Below are positions 1-8,024 of a stretch of 64,000 nt of DNA, in pieces. How positions within the stretch are numbered: the first letter of the stretch is position 1; each line of letters begins with the position of its first letter. The DNA lies in the NCBI RefSeq assembly GCF_002920615.1, contig NZ_PQSU01000024.1, positions 107,708 through 171,707 on the forward strand. The letters are read 5' to 3'. A program made the position numbers and the translations under genes. The notes beneath the pieces are model-generated. The model made no database searches. It worked only from the letters and a program-made list of their open reading frames with translations, and had not been told where the DNA came from. This stretch comes from Streptomyces sp. Ru62 (GTDB lineage: Bacteria; Actinomycetota; Actinomycetes; Streptomycetales; Streptomycetaceae).

Positions 1-760
1 GCGCCGCGGGGTCCACTCCCGGCGCGGCCGGCGACCCGGTGGCGAAGGACGGTGGCGCCCCAGGCGCCGGAGGGAGCCCTGGCAGCTCGGGCAGCGGCGG
101 CAGGATCTCGGCGGCCGCCCACGCCTCGGCCGCGTCCACCCCCGTGGCCGGGGGCGTCGCCCCGGACGGCTCCGCGGTGCCGCGGACGTGCAGCTCCGCC
201 AGGAAGGCGTCCTCGTCCCGGCCACGCATCAGCAGGAGAAGAAACGGATCCTCGTCCAGCAGCCGCGCCACCTGGTGACACAGGGCGACGGTGTGCCCGC
301 AGTGGTCCCAGGCACCGCAGCCGCACTCGGGATCCAGATCGCCGAGGCCCGGCAGGAGTTCGATCCCCGCCACCGCCGCGTCCTCGACCAGGTGCGGCGA
401 AAGCTCCCGGTCGAGCAGTGCGGCCATGTGGCCGGCCTGCCGCACGGCGAGATCCTCGAACCGTGCCCACTCCCCGTCGGACAGGCGCGGCAGCAGGACG
501 TCGGCCCGGTGGGCCGCACCTCCGGGGTCACGTACGACGGCGGTGACCCGGCCCGGCCGTACGGTCACCGCGCCCACGCCGCCCGCGCGCGCGAGCCGGC
601 GCCCTGCCTTGACCGCCGCGGCTTCCAGGGCGGCGTCCTCAAGGGCCCGCAGCCAGGCCCGGCCCCACCAGCTCTGGGCGAAGGCGCGCCCGCGCGGGGG
701 CGGCAGCGCGGCGAACGTGCGCCCCACGTCACGGCCGTGCTCGTCGTCGTAGCGGCTCAT
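1..760 (-). CDS. SWIM zinc-finger protein, C-terminus cut by window edge
   Basis: The reverse strand reads open from an ATG at 760 to the window edge. The first residues are MSRYDDEHGRDVGRTFAALP, followed by an AFAQSWWG segment typical of the N-terminus of actinobacterial SWIM proteins. Around 295-325 the frame encodes CGCGAWDHCGH, which is the SWIM zinc ligand pattern C-x-C-xn-C-x-H. SWIM domains bind nucleic acid or protein partners. The ATG overlaps the TGA of the SNF2 ATPase gene (757-760), so the ATPase is translated first and the two are coupled; this pairing is common in Streptomyces and suggests a joint role in DNA or chromatin remodelling. The C-terminus is Ala/Pro rich and incomplete. 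Confidence 0.8.
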   Translation of the reverse strand, partial: MSRYDDEHGRDVGRTFAALPPPRGRAFAQSWWGRAWLRALEDAALEAAAVKAGRRLARAGGVGAVTVRPGRVTAVVRDPGGAAHRADVLLPRLSDGEWARFEDLAVRQAGHMAALLDRELSPHLVEDAAVAGIELLPGLGDLDPECGCGAWDHCGHTVALCHQVARLLDEDPFLLLLMRGRDEDAFLAELHVRGTAEPSGATPPATGVDAAEAWAAAEILPPLPELPGLPPAPGAPPSFATGSPAAPGVDPAA

Positions 761-3627
761 CGCGCCTCCCCGCGCAGTTCCACCAGTGCGGTCAGTTCCT
801 CGTCCGACAGTTCCGTCAGGGCGGCCTCACCGAAGCCGAGCACGGCGTCGGCCAGCTCCCGTTTGCGGCCCAGCATCTCCGCGATGCGGTCCTCCAGGGT
901 CCCCTCGGCGATCAGCCGGTGCACCTGCACCGGACGGGTCTGTCCGATGCGGTACGCCCGGTCGGTGGCCTGCGCCTCCACCGCCGGATTCCACCAGCGG
1001 TCGTAGTGCACGACGTGCTCGGCCCGGGTGAGGTTCAGGCCCGTCCCGGCGGCCTTGAGGGACAGCAGGAACACCGGGGCCTCGCCCGCCTGGAAGCGCC
1101 GTACCAGGTCCTCACGGGCGGCGACCGGCGTCCCGCCGTGCAGAAGCAGCGAGGACACCCCGCGGGCCGCCAGGTGCCGTTCGAGCAGCCGGGCCATGCG
1201 CACGTACTGCGTGAAGACGAGCACGCCCGAGTCCGCGGCGAGGACGGTGCCGAGCAGTTCGTCCAGCAGCTCCAGCTTCCCCGAGCGTCCCGCGAGCCGC
1301 GGATCGTCCTCCTTGAGGAACTGCGCCGGATGATTGCAGATCTGTTTCAGGCCGGTCAGCAGCCGCATGATCAGGCCCCGGCGGGTCATGTCGTCGACGG
1401 CCGCGATGCGGTCCAGGGTCTCGCGCACCAACGCCTCGTACAGCCCCGCCTGTTCAGCCGTGAGTGCCACCGGATGGTCCGTCTCGGTCTTCGGCGGAAG
1501 CTCGGGGGCGATGCCGGGATCGGATTTGCGCCGCCGCAGCAGGAACGGTCCGACGAGCCGGGCGAGCCGTTGTGCGGCCGCGGGGTCCCGGCCGCCCTCG
1601 ACGGGCTGTGCGTAGCGGGCGCGGAAGCTGCCCAGGCCGCCGAGCAGGCCGGGTGTCGTCCAGTCGAGGATCGCCCACAGTTCCGTGAGGTTGTTCTCCA
1701 CCGGAGTTCCGGTGAGCGCCACACGCGCGCGTGCACCGACCGTGCGCAGCGCCCGCGCGGTCGCGGAGTAAGGGTTCTTCACATGCTGCGCCTCGTCGGC
1801 CACGACCATTCCCCACGGGACCCCGGCGAGCCGGACGCCGTCCAGCCGCAGTGTGCCGTACGTGGTCAGGACGAACTCGCCGTCTGCCAAGGACGCCAGA
1901 TCGCGTCCGGGGCCGTGGAACCGGCGCACCGGCACCCCGGGAGCGAACCGCTCGATCTCGCGCTGCCAGTTGCCCAGCAGCGAGGCCGGGCAGACCACGA
2001 GGGTGGGGCCGGCCGCCGCCGGATCCGTCTGCCGGTGCAGGTGCAGCGCGATCAGCGTGATCGTCTTGCCGAGCCCCATGTCGTCGGCCAGGCAGCAGCC
2101 CAGCCCGAGCGATGTCGTGCGGGCCAGCCAGTCGAGGCCGCGCAGCTGGTAGTCCCGCAGGGTCGCGGCCAGGCCCGGCGGCTGTCCGACGGTGAGGGCC
2201 GGGTCCTGCGCCGTCAGCCGCTCCCGCAGCCCCTCCAGCCACCCCGTGGGCCGTACGTCGACCCGCCGGCCGTCGACCTCCGTCGAGCCCGTCAGAGCCG
2301 CGGCCAGCGCCTCGACGGGAGCGACGGAACGGTCCCGCTCGGTCCGGGCCCGCTCCGCCTCCCGCGGATCGACCAGCACCCAGCCGTCGCGCAGCCGCAC
2401 CAGGGGACGCTTGGCCTCCGCCAGCCGGTCCAGCTCCTCGCGGGACAACTCCCGCCCGCCCAGGTCGAACCACCAGCTGAAGGTGACCCTCTCGTCCGCG
2501 CTGAGGAACGACGGAACGGTGGCGGTTGCGGACGACGCGGTGCCGTCGTGCGGCGGGCCGATGGCCGCGTGCGCGGTGAGACCGCGTGCCAGGTGCCGGG
2601 GCCAGTGCACGTCCACCCCTACGGCGGCCAGCGCCCGCGCGCCCTCGCCCAGGAGTTCGGCGATCTCGTCGTCGGCGAGGTCCACGGCGTCCGGCACGGC
2701 GGCGGAGAGCAACGGTGTCAGCGGCGGCCAGGCCCGGGCCGCCCGGCGCAGCGCCAGCAACGCGTTCGCTCCACGCGCGCGTGGAGCGAACGCGGCGGAC
2801 CCTGTGTCCGCACCGGTCCACAGTCCGGCGGCATCCATGACGTCCGCCGGTCCGCTCCGGCCGTGCACCTGGAGGACCGCACGGAAGCGGACCGGAGCCC
2901 CGTCCTGGCAGGTGGAGGCGTCGAGACCGGACGCCTCCACGCGGAGCGACAGCCGCACCCCCGCGTCATGGCCGGCGGCGATGTCGTCGGCCCACGCCCG
3001 CAGCCCGGGCAGGTGCCGCGGCTCCAGCGCCGTGTACGCGGGGCCGCCGGTCGCCAGCGGGGCGGCGGGAGAGCGCGGCAGCACGTCGGCGGTCGTGTCC
3101 AGGAAGGCGCGCAGCAGCCGCTCCGGGTCGGGCAACAGCGGTGGCCCGTCCGCCGTGAGCGGCACGGCGTGCGCCTCCGGGGGCATGGCGGCGGCGAGTT
3201 CGCGGACCAGTTCCGCATCGCGCGCGGACAGTGGTCCCACGCGCCAGGCGTCGTGATCACCGGCGGACAGGCCCGGCAGGAGCAGACCGCGTGCCACGAA
3301 GCCGAGGGCCAGTTCGTACGCGTTTCGCCAGAACGCGGCGGCCCGGTGTTCCCACGGCAGTTCACGCGCGCGTGCGAGCACTGGAAGGGCGGTGCGGACG
3401 GGGAGCAGGAGAACGGGCAGCGGGACGCGTTCGACGCCACCGTCGGCCGAGGGCAGTACGAGGTCCAGATCTGCCGGAGAGCCCTCCGTGTGCGCGGGCG
3501 GAGCCCCGCCGTCCGATCGCCAGAAGCCGATGCGGCCCGCGCGCGGGGGATCGGACGGCAGGAACACCACGTTGCATTGGGTCAGTTCGGCCAGGTCGGA
3601 GGGTGATGCCGTGGGGATGGTCTGCAC
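757..3627 (-). CDS. SNF2/DEAD-box family ATPase (helicase-like)
   Basis: Protein of 956 residues, the usual size for the actinobacterial SNF2 family. Motifs in order: Walker A LADDMGLGKT near residue 515, DEAQH near 610, ALTGTPVENN just after, then the C-terminal helicase half with FTQYVRM, AAGTGLNLT and the motif VI region QATDRAYRIGQTR near 890. The N-terminal ~400 residues are the SNF2-associated region and are poorly conserved. It would use ATP to translocate on double-stranded DNA and remodel protein-DNA complexes. I chose the GTG at 3627 (VQTIPTASPSD), with GAGGAG about 12 bases upstream, because the longer open frame to 3858 begins with non-protein-like sequence. It overlaps the SWIM gene by four bases. 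A 34-bp perfect palindrome lies inside the coding region. Confidence 0.88.
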   Translation of the reverse strand: MQTIPTASPSDLAELTQCNVVFLPSDPPRAGRIGFWRSDGGAPPAHTEGSPADLDLVLPSADGGVERVPLPVLLLPVRTALPVLARARELPWEHRAAAFWRNAYELALGFVARGLLLPGLSAGDHDAWRVGPLSARDAELVRELAAAMPPEAHAVPLTADGPPLLPDPERLLRAFLDTTADVLPRSPAAPLATGGPAYTALEPRHLPGLRAWADDIAAGHDAGVRLSLRVEASGLDASTCQDGAPVRFRAVLQVHGRSGPADVMDAAGLWTGADTGSAAFAPRARGANALLALRRAARAWPPLTPLLSAAVPDAVDLADDEIAELLGEGARALAAVGVDVHWPRHLARGLTAHAAIGPPHDGTASSATATVPSFLSADERVTFSWWFDLGGRELSREELDRLAEAKRPLVRLRDGWVLVDPREAERARTERDRSVAPVEALAAALTGSTEVDGRRVDVRPTGWLEGLRERLTAQDPALTVGQPPGLAATLRDYQLRGLDWLARTTSLGLGCCLADDMGLGKTITLIALHLHRQTDPAAAGPTLVVCPASLLGNWQREIERFAPGVPVRRFHGPGRDLASLADGEFVLTTYGTLRLDGVRLAGVPWGMVVADEAQHVKNPYSATARALRTVGARARVALTGTPVENNLTELWAILDWTTPGLLGGLGSFRARYAQPVEGGRDPAAAQRLARLVGPFLLRRRKSDPGIAPELPPKTETDHPVALTAEQAGLYEALVRETLDRIAAVDDMTRRGLIMRLLTGLKQICNHPAQFLKEDDPRLAGRSGKLELLDELLGTVLAADSGVLVFTQYVRMARLLERHLAARGVSSLLLHGGTPVAAREDLVRRFQAGEAPVFLLSLKAAGTGLNLTRAEHVVHYDRWWNPAVEAQATDRAYRIGQTRPVQVHRLIAEGTLEDRIAEMLGRKRELADAVLGFGEAALTELSDEELTALVELRGEAR
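2761..2794. repeat. 34-bp perfect palindrome inside the SNF2 gene
   Basis: Both 17-base arms match exactly: the left arm CGCGTTCGCTCCACGCG is the reverse complement of the bases that follow. Symmetry ends at 2760/2795. It encodes FAPRARGANA in the ATPase. Its core CACGCGCGCGTG also occurs at 1722-1733, 3363-3374 and 9722-9733. Confidence 0.9.
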
Positions 3628-3994
3628 AGCTCTGCCGCACTCCTCAAATTTGACTACTCGACGGGAGTCGCCGAGGGTACAGGACGTTCGGGGCGTTCTC
3701 GTCCTGCCGATGCCATGACGTGGGTCACTCCACAATGTGTTCGAGGGCCCCGTGTGTTCGTCACCCCCGCGCGACAGCCGGACCCCGCCCCGCCCGCGCA
3801 GCAGCCTCACCGCGGCCCGCCAACCACCAGTGCCCCGCCGCATCCCGCACACCGCCAACAGCCCTCCGGCCCGCGTCCGGGACCACTAGGGGGTGCGGCT
3901 CAGGGATGTCTCAGGGGCGGGGTGTGGAACCGCGGGGAGCGGGGGGCCGTTCTCAGATCAGAGAGCGGCAGTGGCCGCGAAGGAGGCGACGCTC
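3628..3994. other. Intergenic region, no gene recognised
   Basis: This 367-base stretch separates the divergent SNF2 gene and the small membrane protein gene. Open frames here are shadows with low-complexity Arg/Pro/Gly translations. It must hold both promoters, but I could not place a convincing -35/-10 pair. A good ribosome site, AAGGAGG at about 3980-3986, belongs to the downstream gene. Confidence 0.5.
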
Positions 3995-4177
3995 ATGTCC
4001 ATGAACGCGAAGATCGCCGCAGGGGGCGTGGCGGTCGGGCTGATCCTGCTCATATGGCTGCCTTGGTGGGTGGCGTTCCTGATCGTCGTGGGTGTTCCAG
4101 CGGCCGCCTATCTCGCCCTGGACCCCTCACAGCGGCGCAGGCTGCGCAGGGTCGCCCGCAAGGAGCTCGGCCGCTGA
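3995..4177 (+). CDS. Small membrane protein, unknown function
   Basis: Sixty residues starting MSMNAKIAAGG. A continuous hydrophobic stretch from about residue 8 to 42 can form one or two membrane helices with a WLPWW turn, followed by a very basic tail ending RRRLRRVARKELGR. The start at 3995 is supported by AAGGAGG about 8 bases upstream. Similar short proteins are widespread in Streptomyces as conserved hypotheticals. The basic tail suggests a cytoplasmic C-terminus near the membrane or nucleic acid. Function not known. Confidence 0.72.
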   Translation: MSMNAKIAAGGVAVGLILLIWLPWWVAFLIVVGVPAAAYLALDPSQRRRLRRVARKELGR

Positions 4178-4213
4178 GGCACCGGCGCACGGCAAGGCGC
4201 CACTCGCCGAGCT
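4164..4213. terminator. Possible weak hairpin after the small membrane gene
   Basis: AGCTCGGC (4164-4171) is matched by GCCGAGCT (4206-4213), perfect 8-bp arms with a long loop of 34 bases. It straddles the stop codon at 4177 and lies before the convergent gene ending at 4312. The long loop and the absence of a U-tract make this a weak terminator call. Confidence 0.25.
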
Positions 4214-4311
4214 GCCCGGACGGGCCGGCCGGGCCATGGGGAGCCGCGTCACCCAGACGCGGCGCGGGCTGCCCGGGGTGCGACCGGGACGTCTCGTCCG
4301 GCCGCCCCGGC

Positions 4312-5151
4312 TCACAGGGGTCGTACGGCCATCTTGTCGAGCGCCTCCAGCAGACCGGGCAGCTCGGGTCCCCGCCCCACCGGCAGTACTTCGCCGGGCT
4401 CCTCGTCGAGCAGGACGAACGCGATGTCGTCGGTGCGGGCAACGATCGACCAGCCGGGGCCGTCGGCACGCAGCGTACGGGCCTCGCCGGGTGCGAACGA
4501 CGAGCGCACGCGGCCGAGCGGCGGCGGGGAGTCGACGTAGGCGCGCGCTTCCGCGAGCACCCGGCGGACACCGGTGTGGCCGCCGGCCCTGGCGCCCTCG
4601 CCGTCCTGCGGGGACTCCACGGCCTGCGCCTGCTCACCGGGCACGGGGAAGTCGGCGTCGTTGATCTGCTCCCGCCAGGCGGCCCACTGCAGCGCTATCT
4701 CGTCGGCACCCAGCCGGCGCTGCGCGGGCCCCCAGGAGCCGGTGTCCGGCGGGCACAGCGCCGGCCGCCCGGCCTCCTCGGCGGGCGGGTCGTGGGGAGC
4801 GGGCACGCCGGGTGCCGCGACGGCGACGGCCAGGGGCCATCCCGGCAGGGCGGTCACGACCGCGCGCTCGTCCGGCGACAGCTCGTACTCCATGCCGCAG
4901 TCCCAGGAGGCGATCGCCACGGCGACCAGCGAGACGTCGTCGATCACGACCGTCCAGCGAGCGCCGTGCCCGTCCTGGCCCAGCACCAGGCCGTACCCGT
5001 CGGCGCGCGGCGCGAGGTCCAGCGCCGCACACGCCTCCGGGTAGTCGTCGCCCAGCACGCTCGGGAACTGTGCCGGCGTGAGCAGTACCGCCGTCAGCAC
5101 GTACAGCGCATCGTCCGCGGCGGCGACGGGCTCATCGTCCGTCCCGGCCAT
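4312..5151 (-). CDS. Hypothetical protein
   Basis: A 279-residue protein with no signal peptide or membrane segment. I do not recognise a family. The ATG at 5151 (MAGTDDEPVAAADD) has GGGAGG about six bases upstream; the longer frame to 5187 has no better site. The N-terminal half is a regular alpha/beta-looking region (ALYVLTAVLLTPAQFPSVLG, then RWTVVIDDVSLVAVAIASWD), the middle is a Pro/Ala-rich linker (residues ~110-140), and the C-terminal part contains WSIVARTDDIAFVLLDEEPG and ends LLEALDKMAVRPL. Codon use is like the neighbours. It looks like a soluble, conserved actinobacterial protein of unknown role. Confidence 0.65.
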   Translation of the reverse strand: MAGTDDEPVAAADDALYVLTAVLLTPAQFPSVLGDDYPEACAALDLAPRADGYGLVLGQDGHGARWTVVIDDVSLVAVAIASWDCGMEYELSPDERAVVTALPGWPLAVAVAAPGVPAPHDPPAEEAGRPALCPPDTGSWGPAQRRLGADEIALQWAAWREQINDADFPVPGEQAQAVESPQDGEGARAGGHTGVRRVLAEARAYVDSPPPLGRVRSSFAPGEARTLRADGPGWSIVARTDDIAFVLLDEEPGEVLPVGRGPELPGLLEALDKMAVRPL

Positions 5152-5294
5152 CCCTGCCTCCCCAGTGGTTCGTCCATCGGCGCGCACCCTAGTGCGAGCG
5201 GAAGCCGCTTGTCACGACTCCGCGCACCACGCGGAGCTGCAGGTTTCCGCCTGGACAGGGGCGAAACGGCCACATGTGGAGAAGGAAGTTCCGT

Positions 5295-5591
5295 TCAGGC
5301 CGCGGGCAGCCCGAGGAGGTCGCGGGCCACCGCGGCGGGGGTCTCGTCGCGTTCCCGGGCCAGCGCGACGACCGCCCGGCAGGCCAGCTCGCTCACCCCG
5401 AAGGACAGGGCCTCCGGGGACACCCACGCCGCCGCTTCCTCGATCCGGTCCTGGTCGTCCTCCGCGCGGGCCGCGACATAGACGGCCGCTGCTTCGAACA
5501 AGTTGTGTGCGCGCCTCTCCCGGCCGCCTTCCGGCCGCCCCTGCGTGGTGGTGCCGAGCCGGCCGGCGTATCTGCGGATCCTGTCGAACAC
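5295..5591 (-). CDS. Small hypothetical protein
   Basis: About 98 residues beginning V-FDRIRRYAGRLG. The GTG at 5591 has GGGAAGG about 7 bases upstream; GTG at 5600 or ATG at 5633 are alternatives. The C-terminal part is helical and acidic/hydrophobic: LFEAAAVYVAARAEDD, then ACRAVVALARERDETPAAVA and LLGLPAA at the end. This resembles small conserved actinobacterial hypotheticals; I cannot name the family. It is divergent from the MpaB-type oxygenase gene, 96 bases apart, so they may share a control region. Confidence 0.5.
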   Translation of the reverse strand: MFDRIRRYAGRLGTTTQGRPEGGRERRAHNLFEAAAVYVAARAEDDQDRIEEAAAWVSPEALSFGVSELACRAVVALARERDETPAAVARDLLGLPAA

Positions 5592-5687
5592 ACGGACCAC
5601 CCTTCCCTGAACGGGGTCAGTACGATCGCCCATCTGCTGCTTCACAACGTAGAGTTGGAGATTCGGCGGCAGAAGGGGGTCGACGGG

Positions 5688-6593
5688 GTGAAGCGGTTCG
5701 AGCGGCTCGCGGAGATCCGCCGGCTGGACCCGGTGGCGGACGCGCTGGAGATCTACCGCATCAGCGTCGCGTACGAGTTCCCCTGGGACTACGCCCGCGC
5801 TCTCGAACTCGCTCTGTACCGCACCTACGCGGTGCCCGGCATCGGGCGGCTGCTCGCGCGGACGGCGGAGCTGACCGAGCGCACGCAGAAGCGGTACGAC
5901 GACACCGTGCTGCTCCTGGACACCATCGTGGAACACGGCTTCGCGGCCCAGGAGGGACGCACCGCGATCCGCCGCATCAACCAGATGCACCGCAGCTACG
6001 ACATCAGCGACGACGACATGCGGTACGTGCTGAGCACCTTCGTGGTGATGCCCCGGCGCTGGATCGACGCCTACGGCTGGCGGCGGCTGTCCCGGCACGA
6101 GATCGTCGCCACCACCGAGTACTACCGCACCCTCGGGCGGCACATGGGCATCCCGGACATTCCCCGGACCTACGAGGAGTTCGAGGTCCTTCTCGACTCC
6201 TACGAAGAGGCCCACTTCGGCTGGGACGAGGAGGCCCGCCGGGTCTCCGACGCCACGCTCGACCTGATGACGTCCTGGTATCCGCGTCCCCTGGCACCGC
6301 TGCTGCGCACGGCCACGCTCGCGCTGCTCGACGAGCCCCTGCTGCGCGCGTTCCGCTACCCGCGACCCGGCGCCGCCACCTCCGCGCTGGTGCGCCGTGC
6401 CGTACGGACCCGCGGCCGGTTGGTCCGGCTGCTGCCGCCGCGCCGCAGCCCGCACTTCGCGCGCCAGAACTGGGAGGTCAAGGGCTACCCGAACGGCTAT
6501 CGCGTCGCCGACCTGGGCACGCGACCGGTCCCCGGTCTGCGCGGTTGCCCGGTACGGCACCAGGACAGCTCAGCGGCCGGGCCCGTCGAGTGA
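5688..6593 (+). CDS. Oxygenase MpaB family protein (DUF2236)
   Basis: A 301-residue protein starting GTG at 5688 (VKRFERLAEIRRLDP) with AAGGGGG upstream. The pattern EIYRISVAYEFPWDYARALELALYRTYAVPG near the N-terminus, the central INQMHRSYDISDDDMRYVL, and the following FVVMPRRWIDAYGWRRLS match the MpaB/rubber-oxygenase (latex-clearing) DUF2236 fold, which in characterised members binds heme b and performs oxidative cleavage. The conserved His in MHRSY is a candidate heme-pocket residue. No signal peptide is visible, so it is probably cytoplasmic or membrane associated. Its 3' end overlaps the convergent padR gene by 24 bases. Substrate not predictable. Confidence 0.75.
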   Translation: MKRFERLAEIRRLDPVADALEIYRISVAYEFPWDYARALELALYRTYAVPGIGRLLARTAELTERTQKRYDDTVLLLDTIVEHGFAAQEGRTAIRRINQMHRSYDISDDDMRYVLSTFVVMPRRWIDAYGWRRLSRHEIVATTEYYRTLGRHMGIPDIPRTYEEFEVLLDSYEEAHFGWDEEARRVSDATLDLMTSWYPRPLAPLLRTATLALLDEPLLRAFRYPRPGAATSALVRRAVRTRGRLVRLLPPRRSPHFARQNWEVKGYPNGYRVADLGTRPVPGLRGCPVRHQDSSAAGPVE

Positions 6594-7103
6594 CGCCAGA
6601 GTGTCACGCAGCCAGGCCAGTTCGGCCCGGCTCGTGGCGCGCGCGATGGTGAGAACCCCGCGCCGGAACGGGTCGTCCAGCTCCTCGGCGCGCAGCGGCC
6701 GGTCGCCGTCGTAGAAGAAGCTCGCCGGCTCCTCCAGGAAGGCCAGCCGGCGCCGCAGCACGGCCGCCTGCGCGGCGGGGTCCTCCAGGTGCCGCAGGAA
6801 CGCGAGCAGCGTGAACCAGTGGTTCTCGTCGGTGATCTCACGCTGGGCCGGCTCGGCGAGCCGGCGCTTCAACTCCCGCGCGCCCTCCTCGGTCAGTCTG
6901 AGCACATGGCGCGGCGCGGCCACGGCGCCGGGCTCGGTGGCCCGCACCAGCAGACCGGCCTTCTCCAGGCGTTTGATCGCCGGGTACAGCGTGCTCTCGG
7001 CGACGGGCCGCACATGGCCGGTGAGCGCCGCGATGTGGCGGCGCAGGACGTACCCGTGCAGGGGGGCGCCGTACAGGAATCCGAGGATGGCGAGTTCGAG
7101 CAT
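6570..7103 (-). CDS. PadR family transcriptional regulator
   Basis: A 177-residue protein beginning MLELAILGFLYGAPLHGYVL, the classic PadR winged-helix N-terminus, continuing with ESTLYPAIKRLEKAGLLVRA (recognition helix and wing, residues ~38-60). The C-terminal half (ENHWFTLLAFLRHLEDP) is the effector/dimerisation domain of the PadR-s2/Vir type. The ATG at 7103 has GGGAGA eight bases upstream. It is transcribed divergently from an alpha/beta hydrolase gene; a perfect 8-bp-armed palindrome and a related half site lie between them, so it probably represses both itself and the hydrolase. Confidence 0.9.
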   Translation of the reverse strand: MLELAILGFLYGAPLHGYVLRRHIAALTGHVRPVAESTLYPAIKRLEKAGLLVRATEPGAVAAPRHVLRLTEEGARELKRRLAEPAQREITDENHWFTLLAFLRHLEDPAAQAAVLRRRLAFLEEPASFFYDGDRPLRAEELDDPFRRGVLTIARATSRAELAWLRDTLASLDGPGR

Positions 7104-7123
7104 GGCCGCATTCTCCCGCAGGG

Positions 7124-7178
7124 ATACATCGCTGAGCCGATACCGCCTTGACGAGATACATCGACACCGATGTATTGT
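7124..7178. promoter_or_regulatory. PadR operator and divergent promoter region
   Basis: ATACATCGACACCGATGTAT (7156-7175) is a perfect inverted repeat (8-bp arms, 4-bp spacer). It sits inside a likely promoter for the hydrolase: -35 TTGACG at 7148-7153 and -10 TGTATT at 7171-7176 with a 17-bp spacer. A second ATACATCG half site is at 7124-7131, followed by an imperfect CGATAC partner at 7138-7143, close to the padR start. The arrangement implies repression by steric block. The sites are seen directly; the PadR assignment is inferred from position. Confidence 0.75.
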
Positions 7179-7207
7179 CGGGTGCGGCGAACACGGGGAG
7201 GGGCACG

Positions 7208-7963
7208 GTGCAGCAGGCCACGTTCGACAGCAGGGGAAGCCGGATCCGGTGGACCGAGGTGCCCGGGGCGGAGCCCGCCCGGGTGTATCTGCACGGACTC
7301 GGAGCGATGTCCGCCGTGTACCACGCGCACATCGCGGCGCGCCCCGAACTCGCGGGGCGCCGCAGCCTGTTCGTCGACCTGCCGGGCCACGGCACGAGCG
7401 ACCGCCCCCAGGACTTCGGGTACACGCTGGAGGACCACGCCGACGCGGTGGCCGCCGCCCTGGACGCGGCCGGGGCCGCAGGCGCCGAACTGATCGCGCA
7501 CAGCATGGGCGGTGCCGTAGCCGTCGTCCTCGCCCACCGGCGGCCCGACCTGGTCTCCCGGCTGGTGCTGACGGAGGCCAACCTGGACGCCTTTCCACCG
7601 CCGACCGCCGGCAGCAGCGGAATCGCCGCCTACAGGGAGGACGAGTTCGTCGAAGGGGGGTACGCGCGCGTGCTGGAGGCGGTCGGCCCGCTGTGGGCGG
7701 CGACCATGCGGCTGGCCGACCCGCGCGCGCTGCACCGCAGTGCCGTCGGCCTGTGCAACGGCTCCGACCCCGTGATGCGGACGCTCCTCGAAGGGCTGCC
7801 CGTCGACCGCGTCTTCCTCCAGGGTGAGCACAGCGGTGAACTCGCGGGCCGGGAGCGCCTGGAGGCCGCCGGGGTGCGCGTGGTGACGGTGCCGGACGCC
7901 GGGCACAACGTCATGTTCGACAACCCCGACGCCTTCGTGGCAGCCGTCACCGGTACGGGCTGA
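7208..7963 (+). CDS. Alpha/beta hydrolase
   Basis: A 251-residue alpha/beta-hydrolase fold protein. The GTG at 7208 (VQQATFDSRGSRIRW) has GGGGAGGGG six bases upstream; an upstream ATG at 7148 would put the start inside the -35 box and is rejected. Visible elements: oxyanion segment YLHGLGAMS, strand FVDLPGHGTSDRP, nucleophile elbow AHSMGG (Ser), acid candidate in QGEHSGEL, and catalytic His in DAGHNVMFD. The substrate is unknown; the neighbouring PadR repressor suggests induction by a small hydrophobic or phenolic ester-like ligand, which is inference. A strong hairpin follows the stop codon. Confidence 0.85.
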   Translation: MQQATFDSRGSRIRWTEVPGAEPARVYLHGLGAMSAVYHAHIAARPELAGRRSLFVDLPGHGTSDRPQDFGYTLEDHADAVAAALDAAGAAGAELIAHSMGGAVAVVLAHRRPDLVSRLVLTEANLDAFPPPTAGSSGIAAYREDEFVEGGYARVLEAVGPLWAATMRLADPRALHRSAVGLCNGSDPVMRTLLEGLPVDRVFLQGEHSGELAGRERLEAAGVRVVTVPDAGHNVMFDNPDAFVAAVTGTG

Positions 7964-7969
7964 CCGACC

Positions 7970-8012
7970 TCGGCCCTCGGCCTTCGCGCACCCTGGCGGG
8001 CCGGAGGGCCGA
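7970..8012. terminator. Strong hairpin between convergent genes
   Basis: TCGGCCCTCGGCC (7970-7982) pairs with GGCCGGAGGGCCGA (7999-8012) with a single bulged base and a 16-base loop. It lies between the hydrolase stop (7963) and the end of the convergent methyltransferase gene (8025), so it probably ends transcription from both sides. Confidence 0.7.
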
Positions 8013-8024
8013 CTCGCCCGGGGC

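Noticed and set aside
919..3606. Long plus-strand open frame of about 895 codons
   Set aside because: It is antisense to the SNF2 ATPase gene; composition is Arg/Gln/His-rich shadow sequence with no domain, while the minus strand has all helicase motifs.
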